This document shows, piece by piece, positions 8,643-18,149 of a stretch of DNA of 64,000 nt (positions are counted from its first letter, which is position 1; each line of letters opens with the position of its first letter). Location: the NCBI RefSeq assembly GCF_013346665.1, contig NZ_JABVBB010000037.1:25324-89323 (forward strand), read 5' to 3'. The notes under the pieces are model-generated. The model searched no databases. It was not told the origin of the DNA and was given only the letters and a program-made list of their open reading frames with translations. A program made the translations under genes and the position numbers. The stretch is from Sulfitobacter maritimus (GTDB lineage: Bacteria; Pseudomonadota; Alphaproteobacteria; Rhodobacterales; Rhodobacteraceae).

Positions 8643-8849
8643 TTAGGCCAGCGCGATGTTGGTCGCGGATTCACGGCCGTCACGGCCTGCTTCGATGTCG
8701 AAGGTCACTTTCTGGTTGTCGGCCAGGCCGGTCAGGCCAGCGCGCTCAACAGCGGAAATGTGAACGAAAACGTCTTTGCTGCCGCCATCGGGAGCAATGA
8801 AGCCGAAGCCTTTAGTTGTGTTAAACCATTTTACGGTGCCAGTGGCCAT
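8643..8849 (-). CDS. Cold-shock protein, CspA family
   Basis: A 68-residue single-domain nucleic-acid chaperone. RNP1 is KGFGFI and RNP2 is VFVHI, both intact. The start at 8849 follows GGAG nine bases upstream. It is a single gene with a strong terminator. The 370-base gap upstream is consistent with a long 5' leader, as is usual for cold-inducible csp genes, but that leader is not demonstrated here. Confidence 0.95.
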   Translation of the reverse strand: MATGTVKWFNTTKGFGFIAPDGGSKDVFVHISAVERAGLTGLADNQKVTFDIEAGRDGRESATNIALA

Positions 8850-9221
8850 ATCCGTAGTCTCCATATTGATGCCATCCGCTTGAGTGCGATGGCCCGGCGT
8901 TGTTTGTCTGGATCGATAGACTGAGCGCCGTATGAGGGAGACAGTGGGTCGAAAAAGATAACGTCTGCACCGTCTTTATCGCATTAGAGGGGGATTCGTT
9001 CAAGAGGGATCGATTCAGACCGCTTTTCCCGGCCCTTTTGGCAGGCTGTTTCGGCACTTTCCTGCCATGTTGCGCGGTGCAATCCCTGTTTTTCAGGCCG
9101 CCTGCGGGTCAGCGGCTGTCTAAAGATTGTCTAAAACCCGTCGCATTGCTGCCCGCCACAAGTGGTTTTCTGCCGGAAAGCCCCAATTGCGCCTGCCAGC
9201 GCCCCATGCGGAGATTGCACA
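8850..9221. other. Divergent intergenic region, csp leader and response-regulator promoter
   Basis: No convincing gene is present in these 372 bases. The region must hold the promoters of the cold-shock gene (leftward) and the response regulator (rightward). I see no clean palindrome or tRNA; short A/T-rich patches near 8960 and 9120 are the best promoter candidates but cannot be assigned. Confidence 0.4.
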
Positions 9222-10199
9222 ATGATGAGAATTCTTGCCGTGGATGACGATCCGGTCATCCTCGACCTGTTAACCGGATGCCTGACCGAGAACGACAATT
9301 ACGAATTGGTCTGCGCTGAGAGTTCGGAGGAAGCGCTGGACATCCTACGAGACTCGGACAAGCCGTTTGATTCCTTCCTGCTCGATATTATGTTGCCCGG
9401 TATCAGCGGTATCAGCCTGTGCGAGACGATCCGTGACGTGCCGTATTACCGTGCCGCGCCGATTGTCATGATCACCGCCAGCCGCGAGCCTGCGATGATG
9501 CAACGGGCTTTCGACGCCGGTGCCACCGACTTTCTGTGCAAACCTCTTGATGGGGTCGAACTGAGCGCTCGGATCAACTCGGCCAGCATGCTGAATGCCT
9601 CTTTGCTGCGGGAACGCGAAGCGCAGCATACCCTGTCTGAACTGACGGAGATGATGAAAATCCGCTTCGACGAAGGTTTCGACCTGAATGTCGAGGGGTG
9701 CAGCGATTTCCTCGCCTTGGAAAACTACCTGCTGCGCCTGCCGAGCGGCTGTTTCTCGATGAACCTTTTCTCCGTCGCGGTTGAAGGGGCGCGGGGGATT
9801 TACCGCGCTGTCAAAGCGCCCGCTTTCCGCCGCCAAATGGAACAGGTCGCCTCTGCGACCATCCATTCGCTTCACGGTATGCGGTTTCACCTCGCCTATG
9901 CGGGCAGTGGCCGATATGTCGGCGTGGTCCTGAGCCGTGCGCGGTTGAACACCGAGGTGATGGAAGAGCGGATGCATGAGTATCTGGAGAAGAATTGGGA
10001 CGGGAAGGGCATGAACAATGCGCTCCCGCCGAGCCTTCGCGTGACTTCGGTCAGTGAGCAGCGTCTGTGGTCGGGGCTGTCGGCCAGCAACAAGCTGCGC
10101 GAGCATTTGGAAAGCTGGGATCCGCTGCACGGCTTGGCGCGGCATGATGAGGACAACCTCTTTGCCCAGCTTGAAACGGCGATTGACGACGAACGCTGA
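9222..10199 (+). CDS. Orphan response regulator with unknown C-terminal domain
   Basis: A 325-residue protein. Residues 1-120 form a receiver domain: acidic pocket D8-D10, phospho-acceptor D55 in LLDIMLPG, T85 and K107 (FLCKPLDG). The remaining 200 residues have no DNA-binding helix-turn-helix, GGDEF, EAL or HD motif that I can see; they look like a mixed alpha/beta domain, possibly a degenerate nucleotide cyclase-like fold, which I cannot confirm. The ATG at 9222 follows GGAG. No histidine kinase is adjacent, and the gene has its own terminator, so it is an orphan. Confidence 0.85.
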   Translation: MMRILAVDDDPVILDLLTGCLTENDNYELVCAESSEEALDILRDSDKPFDSFLLDIMLPGISGISLCETIRDVPYYRAAPIVMITASREPAMMQRAFDAGATDFLCKPLDGVELSARINSASMLNASLLREREAQHTLSELTEMMKIRFDEGFDLNVEGCSDFLALENYLLRLPSGCFSMNLFSVAVEGARGIYRAVKAPAFRRQMEQVASATIHSLHGMRFHLAYAGSGRYVGVVLSRARLNTEVMEERMHEYLEKNWDGKGMNNALPPSLRVTSVSEQRLWSGLSASNKLREHLESWDPLHGLARHDEDNLFAQLETAIDDER

Positions 10200-10221
10200 G
10201 GGCGTCGGAGGTTAAGGGATT

Positions 10222-10250
10222 AAACCCGTCCGCATTGCGGGCGGGTTTTT
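10222..10250 (+). terminator. Rho-independent terminator of the response regulator
   Basis: AAACCCGTCCGC pairs with GCGGGCGGGTTT around ATT, followed by TT. It lies 23 bases past the stop. Confidence 0.85.
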
Positions 10251-10270
10251 ACGTTGGAGGTATGCGGTAA

Positions 10271-10313
10271 GGGCAGCGCCCTCCCTGGGGGCGATGCCCG
10301 GTGTGCCACCGGG
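10271..10313. other. Two adjacent intergenic stem-loops
   Basis: GGGCA (10271-10275) pairs with TGCCC (10295-10299) with inner GC-rich pairing, and CCCGGTG (10297-10303) pairs perfectly with CACCGGG (10307-10313). The two structures compete for 10297-10299. They lie between two convergent terminators, so a role is unclear. Confidence 0.35.
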
Positions 10314-10336
10314 CGGGGCGCTGAGACGGTGCGCAC

Positions 10337-10365
10337 AAAAAAGGGCGCCGGAAATCCGACGCCCT
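10337..10365 (-). terminator. Rho-independent terminator of ettA
   Basis: On the minus strand AGGGCGTCGG pairs with CCGGCGCCCT around ATTT, followed by TTTTT. It lies about 25 bases past the ettA stop. Confidence 0.85.
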
Positions 10366-10387
10366 CCAAATCGCTATTCCGTAAAAA

Positions 10388-12043
10388 TTACCGCGCGAAC
10401 TTCTTGTGCTTCAGACGCTTTGGCTCAAGCGCATCAGCACCCAGACGGCGCTTCTTGTCCTCTTCGTAATCCTCGAAGTTGCCTTCGAACCATTCCACAT
10501 GCGCTTCGCCTTCGAAGGCAAGGATGTGGGTACAGATACGGTCGAGGAAGAAGCGGTCGTGCGAAATGACCACGGCGCAGCCTGCGAAATCGACCAGCGC
10601 GTCTTCGAGCGCACGCAGGGTTTCGACGTCCAGATCGTTGGTCGGTTCATCGAGCAGCAGCACGTTGCCGCCTTCTTTGAGCAGCCGCGCCATATGCACG
10701 CGGTTACGTTCACCACCCGAGAGCAGGCCGACTTTCTTTTGCTGGTCGCCGCCTTTGAAGTTGAAGGACGAGCAATAGGCGCGGGAGTTCACCTCGGCGT
10801 CACCCAGTTTGATCACTTCGGCCCCGCCTGTGATCGCCTGCCAGACAGTGTCCTCATGGTTCAGGTCATCGCGCGACTGGTCGACATAGGACAGTTCAAC
10901 CGTGTCACCATATTCGATGGTGCCCGCATCGGGCTTCTCATGGCCGGTGAGCATTTTGAACAGCGTCGATTTACCCGCGCCGTTAGGGCCGATCACCCCG
11001 ACGATGCCACCCGGCGGCAGGGAGAAGTCCAACCCGTCGATCAACTGCTTGTCACCCATGTGTTTCTTCAGACCTTCGACCTCGATCACCTTGTTGCCAA
11101 GGCGCGGGCCGTTGGGGATGACGATCTGGGCGCGGGACAGCTTTTCGCGCTCGGAGGTCTCGGCCATCTCGTTATAGGCCGCGATCCGGGCTTTGGATTT
11201 CGCCTGACGGGCCTTTGCGCCTTGGCGCATCCATTCAAGTTCGCGTTCCAGCGTCTTCTGCTTGGATTTATCCTCACGGGCTTCCTGCGCCAGCCGCTTG
11301 GCCTTCTGCTCCAGCCAGTCGGAGTAGTTGCCCTCGTAGGGGATGCCGCGGCCACGGTCCAATTCGAGAATCCAGCTTGTGATGTCATCGAGGAAGTAAC
11401 GGTCGTGGGTGACCGTCAGGATCGTGCCTTTGTACTCAATCAGGTGCTGTTGCAGCCAAGCAATGGTCTCGGCGTCGAGGTGGTTGGTCGGCTCATCGAG
11501 CAGCAGCATGTCGGGCGCTTCGAGCAGCAGTTTGCACAGCGCCACGCGACGGGCTTCACCGCCCGAGAGGTTTTCCGGCATCGCGTCATCCGGCGGGCAG
11601 CGCAGGGCTTCCATCGACACGTCGATCTGGCTGTCGAGATCCCACAGGTTCTGCGCGTCAATGTCGTCTTGCAACTTGGCCATCTCATCGGCGGTCTCGT
11701 CGCTGTAGTTCATCGCCAGTTCGTTGTAGCGGTCGAGGATCGCCTTTTTCTCGGCCACGCCCTCCATGACGTTTTCGCGCACGGTCTTGGTCGGGTCGAG
11801 CTTGGGCTCCTGCGGCAGGTAGCCGACCTTGGCGCCCTCAGCGGCCCATGCTTCGCCGGTGAAATCCTTGTCGAGCCCGGCCATGATCTTGAGCAGGGTG
11901 GATTTACCCGCGCCGTTGACGCCGACGACACCGATCTTCACGCCGGGCAGGAAGTTCAGGTGGATGTTTTCGAATGTCTTCTTGCCCCCGGGGTAGGTCT
12001 TGGAGACGCCGGACATGTGATAGACGTATTGATAGGCAGCCAT
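10388..12043 (-). CDS. ettA: Energy-dependent translational throttle EttA (ABC-F ATPase)
   Basis: A 551-residue soluble ABC-F protein, close to the 555 residues of E. coli EttA, that binds the ribosomal E site and gates entry into elongation according to ATP/ADP level. Two ATPase domains are visible: Walker A GVNGAGKST with signature LSGGEARR, and Walker A GPNGAGKST with signature LSGGERNR. Between them lies the charged P-site tRNA-interacting linker (region rich in Arg and Lys around residues 250-310). There are no membrane segments. The start MAAYQYVYHM is the conserved family start; the longer frame was not used. Confidence 0.95.
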   Translation of the reverse strand: MAAYQYVYHMSGVSKTYPGGKKTFENIHLNFLPGVKIGVVGVNGAGKSTLLKIMAGLDKDFTGEAWAAEGAKVGYLPQEPKLDPTKTVRENVMEGVAEKKAILDRYNELAMNYSDETADEMAKLQDDIDAQNLWDLDSQIDVSMEALRCPPDDAMPENLSGGEARRVALCKLLLEAPDMLLLDEPTNHLDAETIAWLQQHLIEYKGTILTVTHDRYFLDDITSWILELDRGRGIPYEGNYSDWLEQKAKRLAQEAREDKSKQKTLERELEWMRQGAKARQAKSKARIAAYNEMAETSEREKLSRAQIVIPNGPRLGNKVIEVEGLKKHMGDKQLIDGLDFSLPPGGIVGVIGPNGAGKSTLFKMLTGHEKPDAGTIEYGDTVELSYVDQSRDDLNHEDTVWQAITGGAEVIKLGDAEVNSRAYCSSFNFKGGDQQKKVGLLSGGERNRVHMARLLKEGGNVLLLDEPTNDLDVETLRALEDALVDFAGCAVVISHDRFFLDRICTHILAFEGEAHVEWFEGNFEDYEEDKKRRLGADALEPKRLKHKKFAR

Positions 12044-12382
12044 TTGGAGAATCCTCGAAACGCGTTTTGGGGTTTGCAGTGCCATATCGCTCGGACCGGA
12101 CAAGATCAAACACTCTGTCGATGGGGCAGCCCCGGTTCAGGCGCCAGGCACGGTGCTGCGCATATGGCGCTGGCGCAACGTTTGGCCGAGCCTTGAGAGG
12201 CTTTACCGGGCTTACCTGTGGCATTGCATTGATAAACAGTCGACTTTTTGCGTTTTTTCGCGGTAAGATTGCAATCAGCTGCGCTGTTGGGCGACGCCAT
12301 ATCAAGCGTAGATCAAGATGGCCGAGATGGGGCGCATCATCTGGGGTGCGTGCATTCTTGGCACAACAACAGGGAAAAACGC
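12044..12382. other. Intergenic region between ettA and the stress protein gene
   Basis: A 339-base divergent region. I find no gene or structured RNA in it. It should carry both promoters; AT-rich tracts around 12225-12260 are the most promoter-like part. Confidence 0.4.
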
Positions 12383-12820
12383 ATGTCAAAAGCCACAATC
12401 GTTGTGGGTCTGGACGGGTCGGAGGCCGGCGCGCGCGCGCTATCTTTTGCCCAGTCGCAGGCCAAGCAGATCGGGGATTGCGCCATCACGCTCTGCTATG
12501 TGATCGAATGGTCGCCTTTTACCTTTCAAACCAAAGAAGAGAATGAGCAGCGCCACAAGCGGCGCGAGGAAGAGTTGCAGCGCGCCCGCGAGGTGGTGCT
12601 CGATCCAGCCGTCGCCAAGGCCAAAACTTCGGGCATCGAGGTTGAGGGGATCGTGCGGCATGGGGACGTGGCTGATATCCTTGAAGCTGTCGCCAAGCAG
12701 CGCGACGCGATCCAGATCGTTGTCGGTCGGGTTGGCGAGCGTGGGCTGAAGCGGCTCTTTGGCGGGGTGACCGGCCGGTTGGTCGCAGGCTCCAGCGTGC
12801 CGGTCACGATCATTCCTTGA
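12383..12820 (+). CDS. Universal stress protein, UspA family
   Basis: A 145-residue single-domain Usp. It starts with the beta strand TIVVGLDGSEAG and ends with the ATP-binding type motif near VVGRVGERG...GGVTGRLV...SSVPVTII, so it is likely an ATP-binding (UspFG-like) member. The ATG follows AGGGA. Only 11 bases separate it from the AGCS symporter gene, so the two are almost certainly cotranscribed and the Usp may monitor or regulate the transporter, a known pattern for Usp-transporter pairs. Confidence 0.9.
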   Translation: MSKATIVVGLDGSEAGARALSFAQSQAKQIGDCAITLCYVIEWSPFTFQTKEENEQRHKRREEELQRAREVVLDPAVAKAKTSGIEVEGIVRHGDVADILEAVAKQRDAIQIVVGRVGERGLKRLFGGVTGRLVAGSSVPVTIIP

Positions 12821-12831
12821 AAGGATAAGCT

Positions 12832-14379
12832 ATGAACAAGCTATTTACCGTTGCGATGGCCGCTTTCGCGTCATTGCTGCCGACCCTTGCTGCGGCGCAG
12901 GAGGCTGTCGGCATCGACGAGCGTATTAACCAGATTTTTGCTGATTATACCGGTTGGTATGTTTCCTTTATCTTCGCCCCACTGCCGGGCACGAATTTCT
13001 CATGGATCGCCTTGTGGCTGGTTGTGGGTGCGGTGGTCTTTACCGTCTATTTCGGGGCCATTCAGCTAAAAGGCTTCTGGCATTCGATCCAACTGGTGAA
13101 GGGCGATTACTCAGACCCCAATGACGCGGGCGAGGTAAGCCACTTTCAGGCGTTGGCGACGGCGCTGTCGGGCACCGTGGGTCTGGGCAATATCGCGGGC
13201 GTCGCGGTGGCGGTCAGCATCGGTGGACCGGGGGCGACATTCTGGATGGTTATCGCGGGCCTCTTTGGCATGGCGACCAAATTCACCGAATGTACGCTTG
13301 GCGTGAAATACCGCAACGAGTTTCCCGACGGCCATGTCTCAGGCGGGCCGATGTATTACATTGTGAAAGGCTTCTCCGAGCGTGGCTTGCCACTGGGTGG
13401 CTTTATGGCTGTGTTGTTTTCGATCTTCACCATTCTGGGCGCGCTCGGCGGGGGCAATATGTTCCAAGCCAACCAAGCCCATGCACAGCTTGCAGGCGTG
13501 TTGGGCGACTATCCGGGCTGGATTACTGGCGTCATCCTTGCCGGTGTGACCTTTGCAGTGATCGCGGGCGGTTTGCAGTCCATCGCGCGGGTGACGGAAA
13601 AGATCGTGCCGTTTATGGGTGTCTTCTATGTGCTGGTGTCGATCCTGATCCTGCTGATTAATTGGGATATGATCGGCTGGGCCTTTGGTCAGATCTTTAT
13701 GGGGGCCTTCACCGGCCTTGGCGTTGTCGGTGGCTTTACCGGGGCTTTGATCCAAGGTTTCCGCCGGGCGGCATTCTCCAACGAGGCGGGCATCGGCTCT
13801 GCGGCCATCGCCCACTCGGCGGTGCGGACCAAAGAGCCTGTGACCGAGGGCTATGTGGCCCTGCTGGAGCCCTTCATCGACACGGTGGTGATCTGTACCA
13901 TGACCGCGCTGGTGATCGTCATCAGCGGCGTGTTGAACCAAGACCCCGAAACCGGTCTTTACATCTGGAACGCCGAGGCGGGCCGGATCGCGACCGAAGG
14001 CGAAGTCAGCGGCGTGGCGCTGACCTCTGCGGCCTATGCGCGGGCCTTCTCGTGGTTCCCGGTTCTGCTGATGGTTGCGGTGGTGCTCTTTGCCTTCTCG
14101 ACCATGATCAGCTGGTCCTACTACGGGCTTAAAGCCTGGACCTATCTGTTTGGGGAAGGGGCGGCCAAGGAATTGGTCTTCAAGGTGATCTTCTGCATCT
14201 TCATCGTGATCGGTGCGGCGGCGAGCCTCGGGCCGGTGATCGACTTCTCGGATGCGATGCTGTTCTCCATGGCGATTGTGAACATCATTGCGCTCTACTT
14301 CCTGATGCCGATCGTGAAGCGCGAGCTAAACAGCTATGTTGCACGGCTGCGCTCAGGCGAGATCGTGAAGCACAAGTAA
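12832..14379 (+). CDS. Sodium:alanine/glycine symporter, AGCS family
   Basis: A 515-residue inner membrane transporter with about ten membrane segments. The AGCS signature is visible around residues 110-150 ([15 protein letters not shown] and [15 protein letters not shown]). The first 22 residues look like a cleavable or uncleaved signal ([20 protein letters not shown], then AAQ), as in many alphaproteobacterial members. It would import alanine or glycine with sodium. It follows the Usp gene directly and ends at a terminator. Confidence 0.93.
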   Translation: MNKLFTVAMAAFASLLPTLAAAQEAVGIDERINQIFADYTGWYVSFIFAPLPGTNFSWIALWLVVGAVVFTVYFGAIQLKGFWHSIQLVKGDYSDPNDAGEVSHFQALATALSGTVGLGNIAGVAVAVSIGGPGATFWMVIAGLFGMATKFTECTLGVKYRNEFPDGHVSGGPMYYIVKGFSERGLPLGGFMAVLFSIFTILGALGGGNMFQANQAHAQLAGVLGDYPGWITGVILAGVTFAVIAGGLQSIARVTEKIVPFMGVFYVLVSILILLINWDMIGWAFGQIFMGAFTGLGVVGGFTGALIQGFRRAAFSNEAGIGSAAIAHSAVRTKEPVTEGYVALLEPFIDTVVICTMTALVIVISGVLNQDPETGLYIWNAEAGRIATEGEVSGVALTSAAYARAFSWFPVLLMVAVVLFAFSTMISWSYYGLKAWTYLFGEGAAKELVFKVIFCIFIVIGAAASLGPVIDFSDAMLFSMAIVNIIALYFLMPIVKRELNSYVARLRSGEIVKHK

Positions 14380-14418
14380 GCGCTGCGCATTGACAAAGGG
14401 CAGCGATGCCCCTCCTTT

Positions 14419-14453
14419 GGCCCCTGATTTCGGATCGGGGGCCATTTTGTTTC
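14419..14453 (+). terminator. Rho-independent terminator of the usp-AGCS operon
   Basis: GGCCCCTGAT pairs with ATCGGGGGCC around TTCGG, followed by ATTTTGTTT. It sits just ahead of the nadD start, so nadD is separated from the upstream operon. Confidence 0.8.
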
Positions 14454-14461
14454 GCAATACC

Positions 14462-15055
14462 ATGCCATTCGCCACCAAAGGCCAAGTCATCGGCCTTTTG
14501 GGCGGGTCGTTTGACCCGGCGCATGACGGGCACGCGCATATCACGCGCGAGGCATTGAAACGTTTTGGCTTGGATCGGGTCTGGTGGCTGCTGAGCCCCG
14601 GCAACCCGCTCAAGGAACACGGCCCCGCGCCGATGGCGCAGCGCAAAGCGCGGGCGCAGGCAGTGATGGATCACCCGAAGGTCGAGATCACGGACATCGA
14701 AGCGCAGCTTGGCACGCGCTACACGGCGCAGACCCTCGCTGCGCTACGGCACCGTTATCCCGGTGTGCGCTTTGTCTGGCTGATGGGGGCCGATAACCTC
14801 GCGCAGTTTCACCTTTGGCAGGATTGGCAGCAGATCATGCAGACCGTGCCGGTGGGCGTGCTGGCCCGGCCCGGCCAACGCATTTCGGCGCGCATGAGCC
14901 GGGCGGCAGCGCTTTATGCACCTTACCGGATCGCAGGGCGCAACAGTCAGCTTTTGGCCCATGCCGAAACGCCTGCGTGGTGTTTTGTGAATGTGCCGAT
15001 GGTGGATATCTCTTCGACCGCGTTGCGGGCCGCCGGGGGGTGGCGGTCAACGTAG
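14462..15055 (+). CDS. nadD: Nicotinate-nucleotide adenylyltransferase
   Basis: A 197-residue enzyme that adenylates nicotinate mononucleotide to NaAD in NAD synthesis. Nucleotidyltransferase motifs are [11 protein letters not shown] (residues 14-24, including the HxGH-type H21/H24) and ISSTALR near the C-terminus. The ATG at 14462 lies right after a terminator; an in-frame start at 14390 would place the terminator hairpin in the coding region and is unlikely. The 3' end overlaps the convergent EamA gene by nine bases. The rsfS partner often found beside nadD is absent here. Confidence 0.9.
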   Translation: MPFATKGQVIGLLGGSFDPAHDGHAHITREALKRFGLDRVWWLLSPGNPLKEHGPAPMAQRKARAQAVMDHPKVEITDIEAQLGTRYTAQTLAALRHRYPGVRFVWLMGADNLAQFHLWQDWQQIMQTVPVGVLARPGQRISARMSRAAALYAPYRIAGRNSQLLAHAETPAWCFVNVPMVDISSTALRAAGGWRST

Positions 15056-15880
15056 CCGGGCCGAGGTGATGCCAGCCGTAATGATCACCGCCAGACCGGC
15101 CCATGTTAGCGCATCGGGCAGGGTGTTGAACAACAACAGCCCCAAGAGCACAGCTGCGATGAGTTGAAAATAGACCAAGGGCGCAAGCCGCGTGGCAGGG
15201 GCTCGGCGGTAGGCATAGAGCAGCAGCAGGTTCCCCAACATCGAAAAGGCAGCGCTGGCGGTGGCCAGTCCGGCGATCTCGACCGTTGCGGCGGGCAGGT
15301 TCATCAGACCCAGCGGCAGCAACATCAGCGCGCTCATCGCCAGTTGGGTAAAGGTCAGCGCCAGCGGGCTTGCCATGTCTGAAAGCCAGCGCGACATGGT
15401 GAGGAAAACACCGTAGAACATCCCCGCCGCCACGGCAAAGAGCAGACCCGCGCCGCCCGATGTGGCGTTCACGCCGGGGCGGACCACCAAGAGCACGCCG
15501 CAGAAGCCCAGCAGGATCAGCGCACTGCGCAGCAACGAGATACGTTCGCGCAGAAACAGCGCGGCCAGCAGATAGCTGAACATCGGACCGATAAAGAAGG
15601 CCGCAAAGACATTGGCGAGCGCTTCGGTTTGCAACGCGGTTTGGATACAGGTGATGCCCGCCGCCAAAGTCCCCGCCCGCAGCCAAAGCCGCCAGTCGCG
15701 CATCAAGGCCCAAGTGCCGGACGACAGGAAGGGCAGCACCAGCAGCGTTCCAATCGCAAAACGCGACCATGCCACGAACACCGGGGCGACGCCCAAGCTG
15801 CCGGTCAGAATCTTGCCAGCACTGTCGCCCGCGGGAATAAGTGACATGGCGATAAACATGATGGGAATGGCGCGTTGCAT
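15047..15880 (-). CDS. DMT-family transporter (EamA, ten membrane segments)
   Basis: A 277-residue inner membrane protein with two EamA repeats of about five membrane segments each; the second repeat starts near residue 140. Hydrophobic segments are regular and the C-terminus ends in a short basic tail. Members export or import small metabolites such as amino acids; no substrate can be deduced. It converges on nadD with a nine-base overlap and diverges from dacB. Confidence 0.9.
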   Translation of the reverse strand: MQRAIPIMFIAMSLIPAGDSAGKILTGSLGVAPVFVAWSRFAIGTLLVLPFLSSGTWALMRDWRLWLRAGTLAAGITCIQTALQTEALANVFAAFFIGPMFSYLLAALFLRERISLLRSALILLGFCGVLLVVRPGVNATSGGAGLLFAVAAGMFYGVFLTMSRWLSDMASPLALTFTQLAMSALMLLPLGLMNLPAATVEIAGLATASAAFSMLGNLLLLYAYRRAPATRLAPLVYFQLIAAVLLGLLLFNTLPDALTWAGLAVIITAGITSARLR

Positions 15881-15980
15881 TGCAATGGGTTAGCAGGTCG
15901 GCGGATTTGTGCAACCGCGAAAGGCGCCGGACCGCCAGAGTGGTTGTGGCCAAGTCCAGCTTGCGCTTTATATCAGCCCC

Positions 15981-17597
15981 ATGAGCCAGATTTACACACG
16001 ACGATTTTTCCTCGGCGCAGCCGTCTCTGCCTTTGCTGCGGTCTCTGCCATGGCCGAGCCGCCAACAGCCTCTCTGCGCCCGGTGGGGCGGGATGCGGAT
16101 CTCTACAAACAGGCGATTCCCAACGTCTCGGAGATCCTTGCCGACAGCGGGATCAAAGGCCATGTGGCCTTTGCCGTAGTCGATGTGGACAGCGGGATTT
16201 GGCTGGAGGCCGCAAATGCCAATATGGGCATTCCGCCGGCCAGCAGTGCCAAGGCGATCACTGCGCTTTATGCACTGGATGTGCTGGGGCCAAATCATGT
16301 GTTTGAAACCCGTCTGATTGCGACCGGCGATGTTGTCGATGGTGTCGTGCAGGGGGATCTGATCCTCGCGGGAGGCGGAGACCCGACACTGGATTCCGAT
16401 GATCTTGGCGTGATGGCGGAAAAGCTGAAAACCGCAGGGATCACAGGGGTGAAGGGCGGTTTCAAAGTCTATGAGGGCGATTTCCCTCGGACGCCCGCGA
16501 TTGATCCAGAGCAGCCCGATCAGGTCGGCTATAACCCCGGTCTTTCCGGCATTGCGCTGAATTACAACCGGGTGCATTTCGAATGGCAACGCGGCAGCAA
16601 TGGGTATGATGTCACGATGGAAGGCCGCTCGGCCCGCTATCAACCTGCGGTGCGCATTGCTACGATGGAGGTCGTGGATCGCAGGGGGCCCGTCTATACC
16701 TATGAGGACAAGGCCGGGCGCGATGTGTGGACGGTGGCGAAAGGCGCTTTGGGCAAAAGCGGTGCGCGTTGGTTGCCGGTGCGCAGGCCGGGGCCTTATG
16801 CCGGTGATGTTTTTGTCACCATTGCCAAGAGCTTGGACATTGATCTGCCGGAGGCTGAGATGATCGACAGCCTGCCGGGTGGTAAGGCTTTGATTGTTCA
16901 TACCAGCGCCGATCTGCGGTCGATCCTGAAGGACATGCTGAAATATTCAACCAACCTGACCGCCGAGATGGTTGGGATGGCAGCGAGCGTTGCGCGGGCC
17001 GGGCCGCTCGACAGTCTGCGCGCATCGGCGGCGGAAATGAACCGTTGGTCGGTGGAAAAACTGGGGATGGAAAACCCGCAGATGGTGGATCATTCGGGCC
17101 TCAGCGACGACAGCAAGATGACAGCGCGAGACATGGCGGGGGCTTTGGGCCGCATCCACGGTACCGGACTGCGGCCGATCCTAAAACCTGTCTATCTGCG
17201 CGATGACCGGGGGCGGCCAGAGCGTGACAATCCAATCAAGATCGACGCCAAGACCGGGACGCTGAACTTTGTCTCTGCACTCGCAGGCTTCGTGACAACG
17301 CCGGAAGGGCGGGTGCTAGCCTTTGCGGTCTTGTCAGCCAACCCGGAGGAACGCGCCAAGATCAGCCGGGAAGAACGCGAGCGCCCCCCCGGTGCGCGCA
17401 CATGGAATGGGCGGGCGAAACGCGTTCAGCGCGGGTTGTTGGAACGCTGGGCGCTGCTTTACAACGTGACAGTGGTGCCGGAGCCTGCGCCCGTCGTCGC
17501 GCCAGAGCCGGAGACCGAGACCACGTCGGACCCGGCATCGGAGGCGGTGGCGGACAATGCGCCCGCGCCTGATGCGGAGTTGGAACCGGAGCTTTAA
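15981..17597 (+). CDS. dacB: D-alanyl-D-alanine carboxypeptidase/endopeptidase (PBP4 type)
   Basis: A 538-residue exported low-molecular-mass penicillin-binding protein. Catalytic motifs are SSAK (S88-K91), YSTN (SxN motif) and KTGTLN (KTG). The N-terminus TRRFFLGAAVSAFAAV looks like a twin-arginine-like signal, cleaved near AMAEP. The region between S88 and the SxN motif is long, as in the PBP4 class with its inserted domains. The final 55 residues are a Pro/Glu-rich, low-complexity tail (repeats of PEP and PET), probably disordered. ATG 15981 was chosen over an upstream start that would bury the signal. Confidence 0.92.
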   Translation: MSQIYTRRFFLGAAVSAFAAVSAMAEPPTASLRPVGRDADLYKQAIPNVSEILADSGIKGHVAFAVVDVDSGIWLEAANANMGIPPASSAKAITALYALDVLGPNHVFETRLIATGDVVDGVVQGDLILAGGGDPTLDSDDLGVMAEKLKTAGITGVKGGFKVYEGDFPRTPAIDPEQPDQVGYNPGLSGIALNYNRVHFEWQRGSNGYDVTMEGRSARYQPAVRIATMEVVDRRGPVYTYEDKAGRDVWTVAKGALGKSGARWLPVRRPGPYAGDVFVTIAKSLDIDLPEAEMIDSLPGGKALIVHTSADLRSILKDMLKYSTNLTAEMVGMAASVARAGPLDSLRASAAEMNRWSVEKLGMENPQMVDHSGLSDDSKMTARDMAGALGRIHGTGLRPILKPVYLRDDRGRPERDNPIKIDAKTGTLNFVSALAGFVTTPEGRVLAFAVLSANPEERAKISREERERPPGARTWNGRAKRVQRGLLERWALLYNVTVVPEPAPVVAPEPETETTSDPASEAVADNAPAPDAELEPEL

Positions 17598-17603
17598 GGC
17601 CGC

Positions 17604-18026
17604 TTAGGTCAGATGCCGCGCCCGTGCGCCGCGCTCAATCGCGGCCGCGTGTAGCCGGTCGATGTTCAACTCATAGCGGATCTCTTCGAGCAGACGCAGC
17701 TCGGCCTCGCCCAACTTGCCATCCGCCGCAGCCACATCGCAGGCGAGCGCATAGGCAGTCTCATTCAGCCGTTCGGGCAGGGCGTCGCGGATCAGGCCGA
17801 ACAGGGCATCTAGCCCCTCTTCCTGCTCAAACAGGTCCAGAACCGTCTTGCTGATCGTTGACACGCGGTCATTGTCATAGCCTGCAAAGATCGGCAGCAG
17901 GTAGAGTGCGGCTTCGATCTTGACCAATTCAGCGGTGCGGATGTCTTCGTCTGACGCAGAAACCGCGACCATCAGGGCGACGAGACTGTCCTGCGCGTTA
18001 AAGGAAGGGGAGGTATCGTCGTCCAT
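17604..18026 (-). CDS. TerB-like small acidic protein
   Basis: A 140-residue acidic, helical protein resembling the TerB (tellurite resistance/DjlA-like) domain, with the typical ACDVAAADGKLGEAELRLLE stretch that forms the metal-binding Asp/Glu motif. It starts at ATG 18026 behind AAGGA. No other ter genes are nearby, so tellurite resistance should not be assumed. It is convergent with dacB and divergent from lysS. The much longer frame overlapping lysS is an artefact. Confidence 0.8.
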   Translation of the reverse strand: MDDDTSPSFNAQDSLVALMVAVSASDEDIRTAELVKIEAALYLLPIFAGYDNDRVSTISKTVLDLFEQEEGLDALFGLIRDALPERLNETAYALACDVAAADGKLGEAELRLLEEIRYELNIDRLHAAAIERGARARHLT

Positions 18027-18149
18027 GGTGTATATCCTTTGAACAGGTATGTTGCGGCGCAGAATATTGACCCGACCCCGGTGACGCAATAGGAACAGGC
18101 GACCTGCCGCGCATAGGGCGCGGGGGCAGCAAAATATGGATGATCTGAC

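Noticed and set aside
10406..12196. A 596-codon plus-strand frame
   Set aside because: Antisense to ettA, whose motifs are all intact; composition is of shadow type.
14835..16901. A 688-codon open frame on the minus strand
   Set aside because: It runs antisense through nadD, EamA and dacB in a GC-rich region where frames stay open by chance. It has no domain and no ribosome site.
17604..18026. Tellurite resistance locus
   Set aside because: Only a single TerB-like domain is present, without terC, terD or terZ genes.
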